From contig NZ_VIFV01000008.1 of assembly GCF_007004625.1 (NCBI RefSeq), positions 1 to 64,000 of the forward strand: a DNA stretch of 64,000 nt. The letters are read 5' to 3'. The stretch is from Planococcus salinarum (lineage in GTDB: Bacteria; Bacillota; Bacilli; Bacillales_A; Planococcaceae). Below the pieces are notes generated by a model that made no database searches, was not told where the DNA came from, and saw only the letters and a program-made list of their open reading frames with translations. This document shows, in pieces, positions 51,428 to 60,392 of this stretch; the stretch's first letter is position 1, and each line of letters starts with the position of its first letter. Position numbers and translations under genes: made by a program.

Positions 51428-52795
51428 TTAACTGATAGAAATTACTTTTCTATAAATTTCTCCGGATTTTCGGTATAGCTCCATTGCTTTTTCCTTTTGT
51501 CCAACATCGCGATAATAGTTAGCCACCAGTGTGCAATAGTATGCGTATTCCGTATCATATCCATTGGAAGCAAAAAGAGGAAGGATTTCCATCTCCGCAA
51601 GATATTCAAAGCGCTCATGGTTCTCGTATATCAAAGACTTCATTAAATGGAATTGATTGAATACATCAGCGACGACTTTATTGGATAAAGTGCTTTCTTC
51701 CATTTCAAACGTAGTCTGCGTACCGACTTCGCACCATTTCAAGGCTTTATCTTTTCTGCCCAACTCCAAGTTGGCTTTGATCAAGCTTGTATAGCAACGG
51801 ATTACGTTAATTATGCTGCCCGATTCGATCGTTTTCAAACACTTTTCCACATGACGGATTGTCGATTCAAAATCTTGGAATTGAAAGTAAAAATAACCCA
51901 AGTTGTACTCGATTAGAAACTCCAGTTCTGGCAGGTGAACCTCTTCAACTATCATCGCGGCTTTCTGCATATGATTAAATCCATTTTTAAAATTAAGTGT
52001 TTTATGTTCCGCTAAACCAATACAAATGTGACATTCTGCTATTCTCTTTGGATAGAACATATTTTGATACAATTCAAGAGCTTTTCCCGCATAACTTACT
52101 GCATCAAGTGGTTCTACAAGGTGACCGGATGTAATGCCCAACGTATAAAGCAGGTCAGCCATTTCAGGTGAAGGCAGATCTAAAGGAGCAGATGTCAAAC
52201 AGCCTTTGTAAATATTCAGTGCCTCGAGGTAATTGCCTTCCGAGTAACAAATGTTTCCTCTGTATTTGTTTAGGAAGAACAACTGTTGACTATTCATCAG
52301 ATCTTTAAACTTACAAGCCTTTTCATATGTTTCCAAAGCGGCACTTACATCACCAGTAACGACGTAGTATCGGATTGTATGTATCAATAACTCAATGCGG
52401 TAAATTTCCTTCAAATGATCTTTTTTTTGATTTTGAACATTATCGAATGCTTCAATCATTTTAGAGCGGTTCTTAATATGCGTCAGCAATGACTTCAACT
52501 CTAAAATACCCGTTTCCACTAAAGGCAGTACGAAAGGATCCAACGGGATTCCTAATCGAAGACAGAGCTTTTTATACACTTTGTCCTCCAACGGGAATTG
52601 CTCCATTTCGGCTAGTCGTAAATTTTCTTGCGACAGGTTTCCTGCAGCAACTTCTTTTAATGTTAATCCTTGTTCAATACGATGATACTTTACTCTTAAA
52701 CCTCTGCCGTAATTGTCGAGTTTTGATTTGTATTCATCAGCTCCTTTACTAGTGTATGTAGTAGTACTTGAAGAAATTTCACGCAGCATAGTCAT
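51428..52795 (-). CDS. RRNPP-type regulator: HTH plus tetratricopeptide receptor
   Basis: A 455-residue protein. Residues ~28-90 form a diverged XRE-type helix-turn-helix (LRVKYHRIEQGLTLKEVAAG, then NLSQENLRLAEMEQFP). The rest is all-helical with tetratricopeptide-like repeats, e.g. GNYLEALNIYKGCL, PLDAVSYAGKALELYQNMFY, KDKALKWCEVGTQ and QKEKAMELYRKSGEIYRK. That is the PlcR/NprR/AimR layout, in which an imported peptide binds the TPR groove and changes DNA binding. The ATG at 52795 follows AAGGGGGAAG. It is co-oriented with the pro-peptide gene directly downstream, its probable ligand source. Targets are unknown; self-regulation is likely in this family. Confidence 0.85.
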   Translation of the reverse strand: MTMLREISSSTTTYTSKGADEYKSKLDNYGRGLRVKYHRIEQGLTLKEVAAGNLSQENLRLAEMEQFPLEDKVYKKLCLRLGIPLDPFVLPLVETGILELKSLLTHIKNRSKMIEAFDNVQNQKKDHLKEIYRIELLIHTIRYYVVTGDVSAALETYEKACKFKDLMNSQQLFFLNKYRGNICYSEGNYLEALNIYKGCLTSAPLDLPSPEMADLLYTLGITSGHLVEPLDAVSYAGKALELYQNMFYPKRIAECHICIGLAEHKTLNFKNGFNHMQKAAMIVEEVHLPELEFLIEYNLGYFYFQFQDFESTIRHVEKCLKTIESGSIINVIRCYTSLIKANLELGRKDKALKWCEVGTQTTFEMEESTLSNKVVADVFNQFHLMKSLIYENHERFEYLAEMEILPLFASNGYDTEYAYYCTLVANYYRDVGQKEKAMELYRKSGEIYRKVISIS

Positions 52796-52870
52796 TAGAT
52801 GACTTCCCCCTTGTAATTACAAACCACTTTCTCTATCTCTTCGGGTCCCTTAATCTTTATTGCCTTAAAT

Positions 52871-52876
52871 ATTATA
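52871..52876 (-). promoter_or_regulatory. Candidate -10 box of the receptor operon
   Basis: TATAAT on the minus strand, 76 bp upstream of the ATG, within an AT-rich leader. No consensus -35 is seen 17 bp further, which would fit an activated promoter. Confidence 0.45.
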
Positions 52877-53110
52877 CCATCTAATAGAAACCTATTCACT
52901 AAAATTATCCAGTATAACAGCCTATTTTTTATGTCATTAGTCACCTTATAAAAATGAGTGTAGTGACTTTGTGCCTAAATTATAAAAGTAGTCTTTTGGA
53001 ATTTGCCCCAAAAATCGCGTCCAATAGAAGCTGCCTCCAGAAACCCCAATGGTTTTTCGATGATAGCTTCTTTATATTTTTCCTGGTATCTAGGGGGAAG
53101 AAATATTAGG

Positions 53111-53190
53111 CGAACGCGGATATAATTCTCTGAGCGCGGAAATAAATCGCTGAACGCGGAAATAATCTCGTGAACGCGGATATAATTCGC
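53111..53190 (+). repeat. Four tandem 20 bp CGCGGA units
   Basis: Four consecutive 20-base units of the form (C/T)GARCGCGGAWATAATTCKC start at 53111, 53131, 53151 and 53171. Two more units are at 56666-56705, also beside a family A fragment. Confidence 0.85.
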
Positions 53191-53196
53191 TGAAAA

Positions 53197-53386
53197 TCGC
53201 GACCCTGTGCCAAACAAATCGCGACCCTGTGCCAAAGACAATTCAATATATTCACCACAATTGACTGAAAAAGAAGTTGCCCCAGAAACCTCAAAGGCTT
53301 TCGGAGGCAGCTTCTCTATATTTATCCAGAAATGTAAATAGTCATAATTGTTTCCGACACAGGGACAATCTGGGAACTGCTGGAAA
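53197..53386. repeat. Structured repeat family A, copy 5
   Basis: Doubled left end at 53197 and 53219, a central GAAGTTGCC/GGCAGCTTC-type hairpin, and the right end GACACAGGGACAATCTGGGA then ACTGCTGGAAA. Confidence 0.75.
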
Positions 53387-53490
53387 TCTATTTGGGAACA
53401 CGTTTAACAGCCTCGATTCGAACTCCAGCCAACAAAAAGGATAACAGCTAAACAGATGCCGTCATCCTTTTTGTTTTTTAAAATTTAATT

Positions 53491-55032
53491 TTAATTTTCA
53501 TCATCCATCAGCTTTTTTAACGGCTTTGTGGCGGGCCCTTCCACTACCTCGCCGCCATAGGAAAAGCGGGAGCCGTGGCACGGGCAGTCCCATGTGCGTT
53601 CCGCGTTATTCCAATGCGTCTCGCATCCCATATGGGTACAACTCGTGTCGACAACATAGAGATTGCCTTGCTGATCGCGGTATGCACCAGCGCGCTGATC
53701 ATTAAACTGTATGACTTTCCCTTCATCTGTTTGCAAGTCACCGGCCTGGCCCTCCAGGTTTTCCGCTTTGCCTTCTGCGAACATTTTACCGATGTGGAAA
53801 CTCTCTTCCGTCAGCTTTTTTATATCCGGCTCCTTCATCGGCCGTAAAGGAGAGAACGTTTCCTCGTAATTTGAGGCTGTTCCACTGATTAAGTCTGTCA
53901 GCAACTGGCCAGCTAAAACACCCGAACTCATGCCCCATTTCCGGTAACCGGTTGCGACAAATACGTTTTCTGTTTCCGTTGAATACTTGCCGATATAGGG
54001 AATCTGGTCGAGGGTACCCGGATCTTGAGAAGACCAGCGATACGGAACTTGTTCGACGCCAAAAACCTGGTCCATGAACTGATACAACTGGTTATAGTTT
54101 TCTTCAGTATTTTGGTTATGCCCCACGGGATGGCCATAGCCGCCTGCCAGAACCAGTTTCTTCCCATCTGCCTGAATGGAACGGAGGGAACGGGCAGGCT
54201 GGCCGGCGTTTATATACATGCCACCTGGGAAGTCCTTATCTGTTTCTGCCGCGATGCTGTATGATCGACTTGGACTCAAGCGTGCATAGTAGTAACCTTC
54301 TTTATCATAAAAAGGGTAATGTGAGCAGACGACCAGGTAATTTCCTTCCACTCTTCGCTCTTCCTGTGTTACGGCAACCGGCCGCTTCCCCGACTCGATA
54401 TCACTTATCCTCGTATTCTCAAAAATCATGCCGCCTTTTGCAGTGATTTCCTCAATCAGCGGTTTAAGAAACTTGACCGGATTGAATTGCGCCTGCTGAT
54501 TCATGACGACTGCCCCCAAATGGTGGATATCAAGCGGGATATCTTCTGTAAATCCACCGTCAATGCCGAGTTCCCGGTAAGCTTCCGCTTCTTTTTTAAC
54601 TTTGTATTGCTGTTCTTCATCTTCTGCAAAAACATATGCCGGCTCTTCAGAAAAGTCACAGTCTATTCCTTTTTCGCTGATAAGCGTTTTGACATATTGG
54701 ATAGCTGCAGCATTCGCTTCATAATAATATTTCGCGGTGTCTTTCCCTTCACTTTGGATCAGTTGGTCGTAAATCAGACCATGCTGGGCAGTCAACTTTG
54801 CCGTTGTATAGCCCGTTGTGCCATTCAGCAGCCTTCCCCCTTCAACTAAAGCGATGCGATAGCCTTTCTTGGTTAACAGATAAGCGGTCATAATGCCGGA
54901 AATTCCGCCGCCGATGATGATGACATCCGCTTCATGATTTTCCTGTAACGAAGGAAAAGCCGGCAGTTCCGTGGAATCGAGCCAGTAAGACTCCGAAACA
55001 CCGGGCATGTGTGCAGCCTGGTAGTTACTCAT
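53491..55032 (-). CDS. FAD-dependent oxidoreductase with C-terminal Rieske domain
   Basis: A 513-residue protein: DAO-type FAD domain (ADVIIIGGGISGIMTAYLL, residues ~35-380) and a C-terminal Rieske [2Fe-2S] domain with ligands in CTHMGC and CPCHGSRF. The pairing is common in Bacillales proteins of unknown substrate. ATG 55032 was chosen with GAGGAGGG 6 bp upstream; the codon before it is TTG. It is predicted to be cytoplasmic, as no signal peptide is seen. It probably oxidises a small amine or thiol-type substrate, which is an inference. Confidence 0.9.
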   Translation of the reverse strand: MSNYQAAHMPGVSESYWLDSTELPAFPSLQENHEADVIIIGGGISGIMTAYLLTKKGYRIALVEGGRLLNGTTGYTTAKLTAQHGLIYDQLIQSEGKDTAKYYYEANAAAIQYVKTLISEKGIDCDFSEEPAYVFAEDEEQQYKVKKEAEAYRELGIDGGFTEDIPLDIHHLGAVVMNQQAQFNPVKFLKPLIEEITAKGGMIFENTRISDIESGKRPVAVTQEERRVEGNYLVVCSHYPFYDKEGYYYARLSPSRSYSIAAETDKDFPGGMYINAGQPARSLRSIQADGKKLVLAGGYGHPVGHNQNTEENYNQLYQFMDQVFGVEQVPYRWSSQDPGTLDQIPYIGKYSTETENVFVATGYRKWGMSSGVLAGQLLTDLISGTASNYEETFSPLRPMKEPDIKKLTEESFHIGKMFAEGKAENLEGQAGDLQTDEGKVIQFNDQRAGAYRDQQGNLYVVDTSCTHMGCETHWNNAERTWDCPCHGSRFSYGGEVVEGPATKPLKKLMDDEN

Positions 55033-55324
55033 CAAGAACCCTCCTCGAATATGATTTTTTTCATGTCTTCGTGTTGCCAGCTCCCCTCTGCTTACCTTAA
55101 ATAAATTTGCGCACGCCGATCATCAAAACTGTGCAAAGCAGAGAGACTGACTGATAGTTACTGTGCTTTTTCCCTGCTGCCGCTTACTGTAAACAATATT
55201 TGCAAAACTTCACAGAAACTGCAGTCGTACCGGCCGCAGGAAGAATCTGGGGAATTCTGCGTTTAAATAAAAGCCGAAAGGGAACAGGAAGGGTAAATGG
55301 AGCCATACTGAAGGAGGAGAAGAA

Positions 55325-55684
55325 ATGCTGTCTTTTATTCCAAGTCAGGACCCGAATACAATCGCCATGGAGTTTGAAGGGAAAGCAGAAAAGGAAGACC
55401 TGGTGAAAGTGGAGCAGGAGATCAAGAAAAGATTCCCGGATAAGGAGAAGTTCAATCTGTATGTGATTGTCCACGAAGTTGACGGCGCAACGCCAAAAGC
55501 GCTGATGGAAGAGGCGAAAGTCGATATGAAACGGTGGGGCCAGTACAATAAAATGGCGGTAGTCAGCGACAAGAATTGGCTGGAGAAAATGACAGACGCG
55601 GGTGATGTTCTGCCTGGTATTGAAGCAAAGCATTTTCGGATGGATGAAGCGGCCGAAGCCTGGGAATGGATAAAATCAGGATGA
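55325..55684 (+). CDS. SpoIIAA-like (STAS-related) small protein
   Basis: A 119-residue protein resembling the SpoIIAA-like family: a beta-alpha fold with IAMEFEGKAEKEDLVKVEQE, NLYVIVHEVDGATPKALMEE and KMAVVSDKNWLEKM. Family members bind small hydrophobic or lipid ligands or act in stress responses. The ATG has AAGGAGGAG 6 bp upstream. The 290 bp upstream of it are divergent from the Rieske gene. A family B repeat follows. Confidence 0.8.
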   Translation: MLSFIPSQDPNTIAMEFEGKAEKEDLVKVEQEIKKRFPDKEKFNLYVIVHEVDGATPKALMEEAKVDMKRWGQYNKMAVVSDKNWLEKMTDAGDVLPGIEAKHFRMDEAAEAWEWIKSG

Positions 55685-55713
55685 CCAAGGAAAAAATTTT
55701 CGCAAATAATTTG

Positions 55714-55841
55714 CGTCTCAGGGAAAGAAAACATTCTGCAGAATTCTGAATATAAACGGCTATTGTATGCAGCAGAAAATCCATCCCCGCGAACAGATGG
55801 TTAGGGGAATGGATTTTTGAGCCGCTCCCTGGGAACGAAAA
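55714..55841. repeat. Structured repeat family B, short copy 3
   Basis: GTCTCAGGGAAAGAAAACAT at the left, hairpin AAAATCCATCCCC / GGGGAATGGATTTT in the centre, and CTCCCTGGGAACGAAAA at the right. It begins 29 bp after a stop codon. Confidence 0.75.
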
Positions 55842-55872
55842 CTAAAGAAACAGTCGCTAAATTATTGAATAA

Positions 55873-55919
55873 AAATGGAGAGAAGAGGCGCCTGGATAAA
55901 GCGCCTCTTCTCTCCATTT
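55873..55919. terminator. Perfect 19 bp stem terminator
   Basis: AAATGGAGAGAAGAGGCGC (55873-55891) pairs perfectly with 55901-55919 over a 9-base loop. It lies between convergent genes and can work in both directions, although the T tract is short. Confidence 0.8.
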
Positions 55920-55980
55920 GGTTTATAAGAGTATGTAATCATAATGGTTCTTTCTCGTTTCGTGTAGAAGGAGAAGATTT

Positions 55981-56433
55981 TTAATTTTTATACCATTTAG
56001 AATCAATCGCTACACCCGCATCAACAATTAGATTATGGATAGGGCATCTTCTTTCTACTTCTGCTTTTAATGCTCCTAGTCGTTCATCGCTTTCATCTGT
56101 TGAAAAAATCGCCTCAAAACTGACGGTTTGGAAATAAGTAGAGACTCCTTCAACGCCTCGCATGCCGCGTGCATCGATTATGCCGCTGTTTTTAAACTCG
56201 ATGCCTTGATAGGAAAAGTTCTGCTCCTTAGCGATCAGGCCAATCATGACGGATGTGCAGCCTGTCAGTCCACCTAATAAGTATTCAAGTGGATTTGGCC
56301 CTTCATTGGTGCTTCCCAAATGTTTCGGTTCATCAATGATAAAAGGCGAAAACTCCCGGGCATAGATAGAAGTTTTTAAATTCCCTTCCCAGGTTCCGCG
56401 TGTTTCCATTCTTACCAATTGTTTTGTTGTCAT
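55981..56433 (-). CDS. OsmC-family peroxidase-like protein
   Basis: A 150-residue OsmC/Ohr-family protein with the two reactive cysteines in GGLTGCTSVMIGL and ERRCPIHN, which reduce organic peroxides or bind persulfide. The ATG at 56433 has AGGAGTG upstream; an open extension to 56547 has no site and enters repeat DNA. Substrate class (Ohr versus OsmC) cannot be decided here. Confidence 0.88.
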   Translation of the reverse strand: MTTKQLVRMETRGTWEGNLKTSIYAREFSPFIIDEPKHLGSTNEGPNPLEYLLGGLTGCTSVMIGLIAKEQNFSYQGIEFKNSGIIDARGMRGVEGVSTYFQTVSFEAIFSTDESDERLGALKAEVERRCPIHNLIVDAGVAIDSKWYKN

Positions 56434-56892
56434 TTCAACACTCCTATTCCGCTGTAAACTCAAAAGGCTAATTATAGATGAATAATTTAAAGTTGTAAAA
56501 TTACTTAGACGTAGAAAAAGAGTCAGGAAATCGTACGCCTGTGTCAAAAACGATTCAGTCCATTCATGACAATCGCATCCAAAAAAGCTGCCTCCAGAAA
56601 CCCCAAAGGTTTTCGGTGGCAGCTTCTTTATATTTTTCCTGGTATCTAGGGGCAGAAACTTTAGGCGAACGCGGATATAATTTCCTGAGCGCGGATATCC
56701 GCTTTTATTCCCATCAATTCGCCCCCAGGGAAAGAAGCAATTCTAAACGTTTTTGACAATACACGACAATTGAATGCAACACAGGGAAAATCCAATTATC
56801 ATTGAGTTTGGAATGTGCAATTCTGAAAGCATAGCAACACAGGAATCGATAAAATTACTTGCTGCGGCAGCCAACTGAAAAGGGGTGGGCAG
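56434..56892. repeat. Gene-free mix of repeat fragments
   Basis: A family A left half (about 56531-56646), two 20 bp CGCGGA units (56666-56705), a fragment of family B (CGCCCCCAGGGAAAGAAGCA at 56710) and AT-rich sequence. No gene is supported. Confidence 0.6.
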
Positions 56893-57093
56893 GTGGAGAA
56901 GTTAAACAGCTTGGAAGAGTACAAATGGATTCGGGACGAGACCGTTTATTTCCTGTCGGACGAACGGCCGGGAAGCCGGGTGGAAAACTTCCTGCCAAAC
57001 CGCTTTGACCATTATTGCAGTGACTTGAGATTGAGCCATTTACAGGAAAAGTTTTGGTATTTATTGCAACGAAAAAATCTCTTCTTTCTCTGA
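56893..57093 (+). pseudogene. Truncated duplicate of the gene at 47608
   Basis: The first 46 codons (MEKLNSLEEYKWIRDETVYF and on to FLPNRFDHYC) match the gene at 47608 almost exactly, including the leader GAAAAGGGGTGG-CAGGTG. After base 57020 the match stops and 24 unrelated codons run to a stop. The piece is thus a 5' gene fragment of about 145 bp. Confidence 0.85.
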
Positions 57094-57249
57094 GATTTCT
57101 GCTATGATAAAACTATAGCTTATGCAGATACCACCGATTGCCTCTAACACTGATACATTGTCTACCCCCATCGATAGGGAATGATGTATTCGCGTTGGGG
57201 GCAGTCTTTTTTTGTTCGAAATTTTAAAAAGAAAAAGGAGGAAGTGCGG

Positions 57250-57636
57250 ATGGGGTTGGATATGTATTTGTACAGTTATCAAGAGGTTGAAAAGAGGGAG
57301 TACAAGGATCGGGAGCATTGGATTGACTGGCGGAAGGCGAATGCCATACACGGCTGGTTTGTGACAGAAATTCAGGGAGGCATTGATGAGTGGGGGGAGT
57401 ACCCGGTGTCGCGGGAAAAGCTGATGGAGCTGTTGGAATTGTGTACGGCAGCGCATGACAGCGACTGGCTGGAGGCTTCGAAGCTCCTGCCGACGATGCC
57501 GGGCCCGTTCTTTGGCTCGACCGAATATGATGATCACTATTATTGGGAACTGAGGAATACGATTTCACAATTGGAATGGCTGCTCAGCTCTCCTAAATCT
57601 AAACGGGTACATTTCTATTATCAGGCTTGCTGGTGA
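57250..57636 (+). CDS. Uncharacterised MGLDMYL-type small protein
   Basis: A 128-residue protein starting MGLDMYLYSYQEVEKRE. This N-terminus recurs in small proteins of phages and bacteria with no known function. Features include WRKANAIHGWFVTEIQGG and GPFFGSTEYDDHYYWEL. The ATG has AAAGGAGG 8 bp upstream. A hairpin-like leader (ACTGATACATTG...) lies 100 bp before it. Confidence 0.7.
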   Translation: MGLDMYLYSYQEVEKREYKDREHWIDWRKANAIHGWFVTEIQGGIDEWGEYPVSREKLMELLELCTAAHDSDWLEASKLLPTMPGPFFGSTEYDDHYYWELRNTISQLEWLLSSPKSKRVHFYYQACW

Positions 57637-57660
57637 GAGCGGGGGCTGGGGAAATACAAT

Positions 57661-57819
57661 CGTCTCCCTGTGTCCCACACAATTCCATTTATTCAAAAAA
57701 AGTGCATGAAGAATTCAGGAAATCCAGCAATGGAGTGAATTCTTCATGTATTTTCATGTTTTGGTGCAAATATTCATAAATGTTTGGGACACAGGGACAA
57801 TCTGGGAACTGCTGGAAAA
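57661..57819. repeat. Structured repeat family A, copy 6 with a different central hairpin
   Basis: The ends are family A (CTCCCTGTGTCCC and GACACAGGGACAATCTGGGA). The centre is ATGAAGAATTCA / TGAATTCTTCAT, unlike the GCTGCC hairpin of other copies. An extra right end GGGACAATCTGGGAACTG follows at 57830-57848, then a family E unit at 57853-57925. Confidence 0.75.
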
Positions 57820-57960
57820 TGGAATGCAGGGACAATCTGGGAACTGCGTCCCGACTATAATTAAATAGATGGATGACAACACACAGATCCACTGTTTTTC
57901 GGGTATACAAGAAATATCAGTCAAACACCATTAAAATCTATAAACTGGGAGGAAGTGTAC

Positions 57961-59502
57961 ATGAATCGATTTTCTGGAACTTCCAAGGTTGGTTTTCTGG
58001 TATGGATGATAATAATGATCTCTGTAAGTTGTATGGCTCCTGCTTTTGCTGAGGATTTCGGTCCATCTGAGTGGCACCAGTACAGATTGAATTCTGAAAA
58101 TAATCCGGTTTATCACAGTGATTTTGATGGAGTCATGGAAGAAACCATCGATACAAATGATGAGGTCCGCTCAACGCCTGTTATTGTTGGAAACAATGTT
58201 TTTATAGGGAACCATAATACGGGAGATATTTATTCGTATGATTTGGTTAATGAAGAAATGAATTGGCAGGCACAAGCGCCGAATTGGATCCATTCAGAAA
58301 TTATCCATGCCAACGATCAATTATTTGTGGGGTTCGGAAACCGTTACTTTCAAGCAGGCGGGACGAGAGGTACAGGTAAAAGTGGACTGGTAAGTCTTGA
58401 TCCGGAATCCGGGGAGATCCTATGGACTTTTGAAACAGAAGGCGAAGTAATGCCGACACCTGCATTTTTTGACAACACGGTTTATATTACGACCGGTGAT
58501 AGACACCTGTATGCAATTGATCCGGATACTGGTGATGAAAAGTGGAAGTTGGAAATAGGTCATACGGTCAGTATGTCTTCGCCAAATATAAAGGATGGAA
58601 TATTATATGTGGGTGCAGGAAGCCCGCGGCCTTATACATTTTCTGCTGTCGATTTAGCGGAGCGGGAACTGGTATGGCAGACTGAATTAGAGAACGTAAC
58701 TGCCGGTTTGGATGATGTCCCTCCAGCCATTCATGATAATTTAGTCATAACGACAGCGCTGGTGGAGTCGGATGAAAAAACAAGTGTAAGGGAAATCTAT
58801 AATCGCAGTGGGGTTATGACGACTTATAAGCACAGTTTCCAATTGATCATCGGAGATCTGATCAATGAACCCGCGGAAGTATTACAAAATCACTTTATTT
58901 ATGCGATGGATAGGGATACCGGTGAAGTTGTCTGGGAAGAGAAGCTGGGGATGGGGCTGATGGTTCCCAACAACAAATCGGGTGCTCCCATCGTATACGA
59001 CGGCAAAATATTTGTCGGAAGTCCGATTACGAAATCTTTCTATGCACACGATGCTGAAACTGGAGAAAAGTTATGGACCCATGAGAGCAATGTCAACAAG
59101 GCGCCACCAGTCGCGGATGGAGGGATTGTTTACTTTACGGATGCCAAAGGCTTTGTCTATGCGTTTAATGCTGATAATGGGGAATTGGTGGGGAAAAAAC
59201 ATTTAGGCGGCACATTGGCACCCTCGGGTCCGGTAATAATGAATGACCATCTGATTGTCGGGGGCCAGGATTCAAATGTCTATGTGTTGCCAACCAGTGA
59301 CATTATTGGATCAAATGAAGAGGGCCAGGAGCAATCCAGGACAAGCAATGAGAGCTCCGGGTCTGATTTCTCCTATATCTTTTTTATCTATATAATTCCG
59401 ATACTGGTTCTCGTATTTACTATCGTATTAATCATTTTGGTTATTACGAGACTGAGAAAAACGAAAAAAATTAAAAATGATAATTCGCGCTCTGAAAAAT
59501 AG
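57961..59502 (+). CDS. PQQ-like beta-propeller membrane protein
   Basis: A 513-residue protein with an N-terminal signal/anchor (VGFLVWMIIMISVSCMAPAFA), a beta-propeller of PQQ/YVTN-like blades (e.g. GDIYSYDLVNEEMNWQ, LVSLDPESGEILWTF, LYAIDPDTGDEKWKL, FYAHDAETGEKLWTH, VYAFNADNGELVGKK) and a C-terminal membrane helix (FFIYIIPILVLVFTIVLIIL) with a basic tail. The domain is extracytoplasmic. No quinoprotein catalytic residues can be assigned, so a binding or scaffold role is as likely as dehydrogenase activity. ATG 57961 with GGAGG upstream is preferred to GTG 57955. Confidence 0.82.
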   Translation: MNRFSGTSKVGFLVWMIIMISVSCMAPAFAEDFGPSEWHQYRLNSENNPVYHSDFDGVMEETIDTNDEVRSTPVIVGNNVFIGNHNTGDIYSYDLVNEEMNWQAQAPNWIHSEIIHANDQLFVGFGNRYFQAGGTRGTGKSGLVSLDPESGEILWTFETEGEVMPTPAFFDNTVYITTGDRHLYAIDPDTGDEKWKLEIGHTVSMSSPNIKDGILYVGAGSPRPYTFSAVDLAERELVWQTELENVTAGLDDVPPAIHDNLVITTALVESDEKTSVREIYNRSGVMTTYKHSFQLIIGDLINEPAEVLQNHFIYAMDRDTGEVVWEEKLGMGLMVPNNKSGAPIVYDGKIFVGSPITKSFYAHDAETGEKLWTHESNVNKAPPVADGGIVYFTDAKGFVYAFNADNGELVGKKHLGGTLAPSGPVIMNDHLIVGGQDSNVYVLPTSDIIGSNEEGQEQSRTSNESSGSDFSYIFFIYIIPILVLVFTIVLIILVITRLRKTKKIKNDNSRSEK

Positions 59503-59673
59503 CTTCCCTGTGTCAGACACAATACCAGTTACACGGAAACCTTGTATCAAGAATCCGTCAAATCCAGTATTGGAGCGGAATCTTCATGTATTATTATGTG
59601 TAGATATAAAAATACTTATATGTAATAATAAGGTAATTGAGTGTGTGAAAACAACGGAAATAGGGGGAACACG

Positions 59674-60327
59674 ATGGCTTGGCTTATACGTATCTTGATT
59701 TCAGCAACAGCTGCCGGACTGGCAGGGATTAGTATTTTTTTAGCAATTTTTGGAGCCAATATTTTTTATGCGATGGAGATTGCGCAACTTCCTCCATCGG
59801 CACCTGGAGATTTCGGAGATGGTTTGTTCGTTCTCATACTTGCGGGTTACGCAGCATTGCTGGCGATTCCAATATTATTCGTCATCTTCCTGATTTTTTA
59901 CAAGCGGCTGAACATGCTTGGTTTGCTGCTAGGTGTAGGATTCGGATTCTGGTTCACCCGATTGGTCCAGCACGTCGCTTCATGGACGCAAGCGACAAGT
60001 GGGGACAATCCATGGATTTATGGCTATCTCGACATGAGCGCCTTCATATTTATGCTGGTGGGTCTGTTTTTCATTAAGCATGATACAAAACGGTTTAGTC
60101 TGGCAGGAACTGTTGCCGGCGCTGCAGGCGGATTTCTCTTTGCTTACGGTGCAGTGATCGCATCTCGCTGGGTGGATAACACGCTGACATCTTATGGATA
60201 TTTTGGTCCAATCGAAACTACTGTTGTGTTGGTCGGTGTATTGTTATTCGCGTTGATTGGAAACGCAGTCGGCAAAAAATACCGAGGGAAACTGAATGCA
60301 CACAGCGCCCTTCAGGAATCTGCGTAA
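59674..60327 (+). CDS. Polytopic membrane protein of unknown function
   Basis: 217 residues with about seven hydrophobic segments (first ILISATAAGLAGISIFLAIF, then FVLILAGYAALLAIPILFVI and others). No family is recognised. The ATG at 59674 has AGGGGGAA 5 bp upstream. It follows the propeller gene by 171 bp, which contains a degraded family A-like unit, so co-transcription is uncertain. Confidence 0.65.
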   Translation: MAWLIRILISATAAGLAGISIFLAIFGANIFYAMEIAQLPPSAPGDFGDGLFVLILAGYAALLAIPILFVIFLIFYKRLNMLGLLLGVGFGFWFTRLVQHVASWTQATSGDNPWIYGYLDMSAFIFMLVGLFFIKHDTKRFSLAGTVAGAAGGFLFAYGAVIASRWVDNTLTSYGYFGPIETTVVLVGVLLFALIGNAVGKKYRGKLNAHSALQESA

Positions 60328-60345
60328 TAAAATTGCACCATCAAA

Positions 60346-60392
60346 AAGCTGCCTCCAGAAACTATACAAGTTTCTGGAGGCAGCTTCTTTAT
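60346..60392 (+). terminator. Perfect 18 bp hairpin from a family A core
   Basis: AAGCTGCCTCCAGAAACT (60346-60363) pairs perfectly with 60369-60386 over ATACA, followed by CTTTATATTT. It is the central hairpin of family A, used here as the terminator of the membrane-protein gene. Confidence 0.85.

Larger units (their letters stand above)
52977..53490. repeat. Gene-free composite of family A repeats and a 20 bp tandem array
   Basis: A partial family A copy (about 53010-53095, with the AAGCTGCCTCCAGAAACCCC hairpin arm) is interrupted by a 20 bp tandem array at 53111-53190. A copy with a doubled left end (TCGCGACCCTGTGCCAAA twice) follows at 53197-53386. A short hairpin near 53430-53475 (AAAAAGGATAAC...GTCATCCTTTTTG) ends the oxidoreductase gene on the minus strand. 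Confidence 0.7.
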
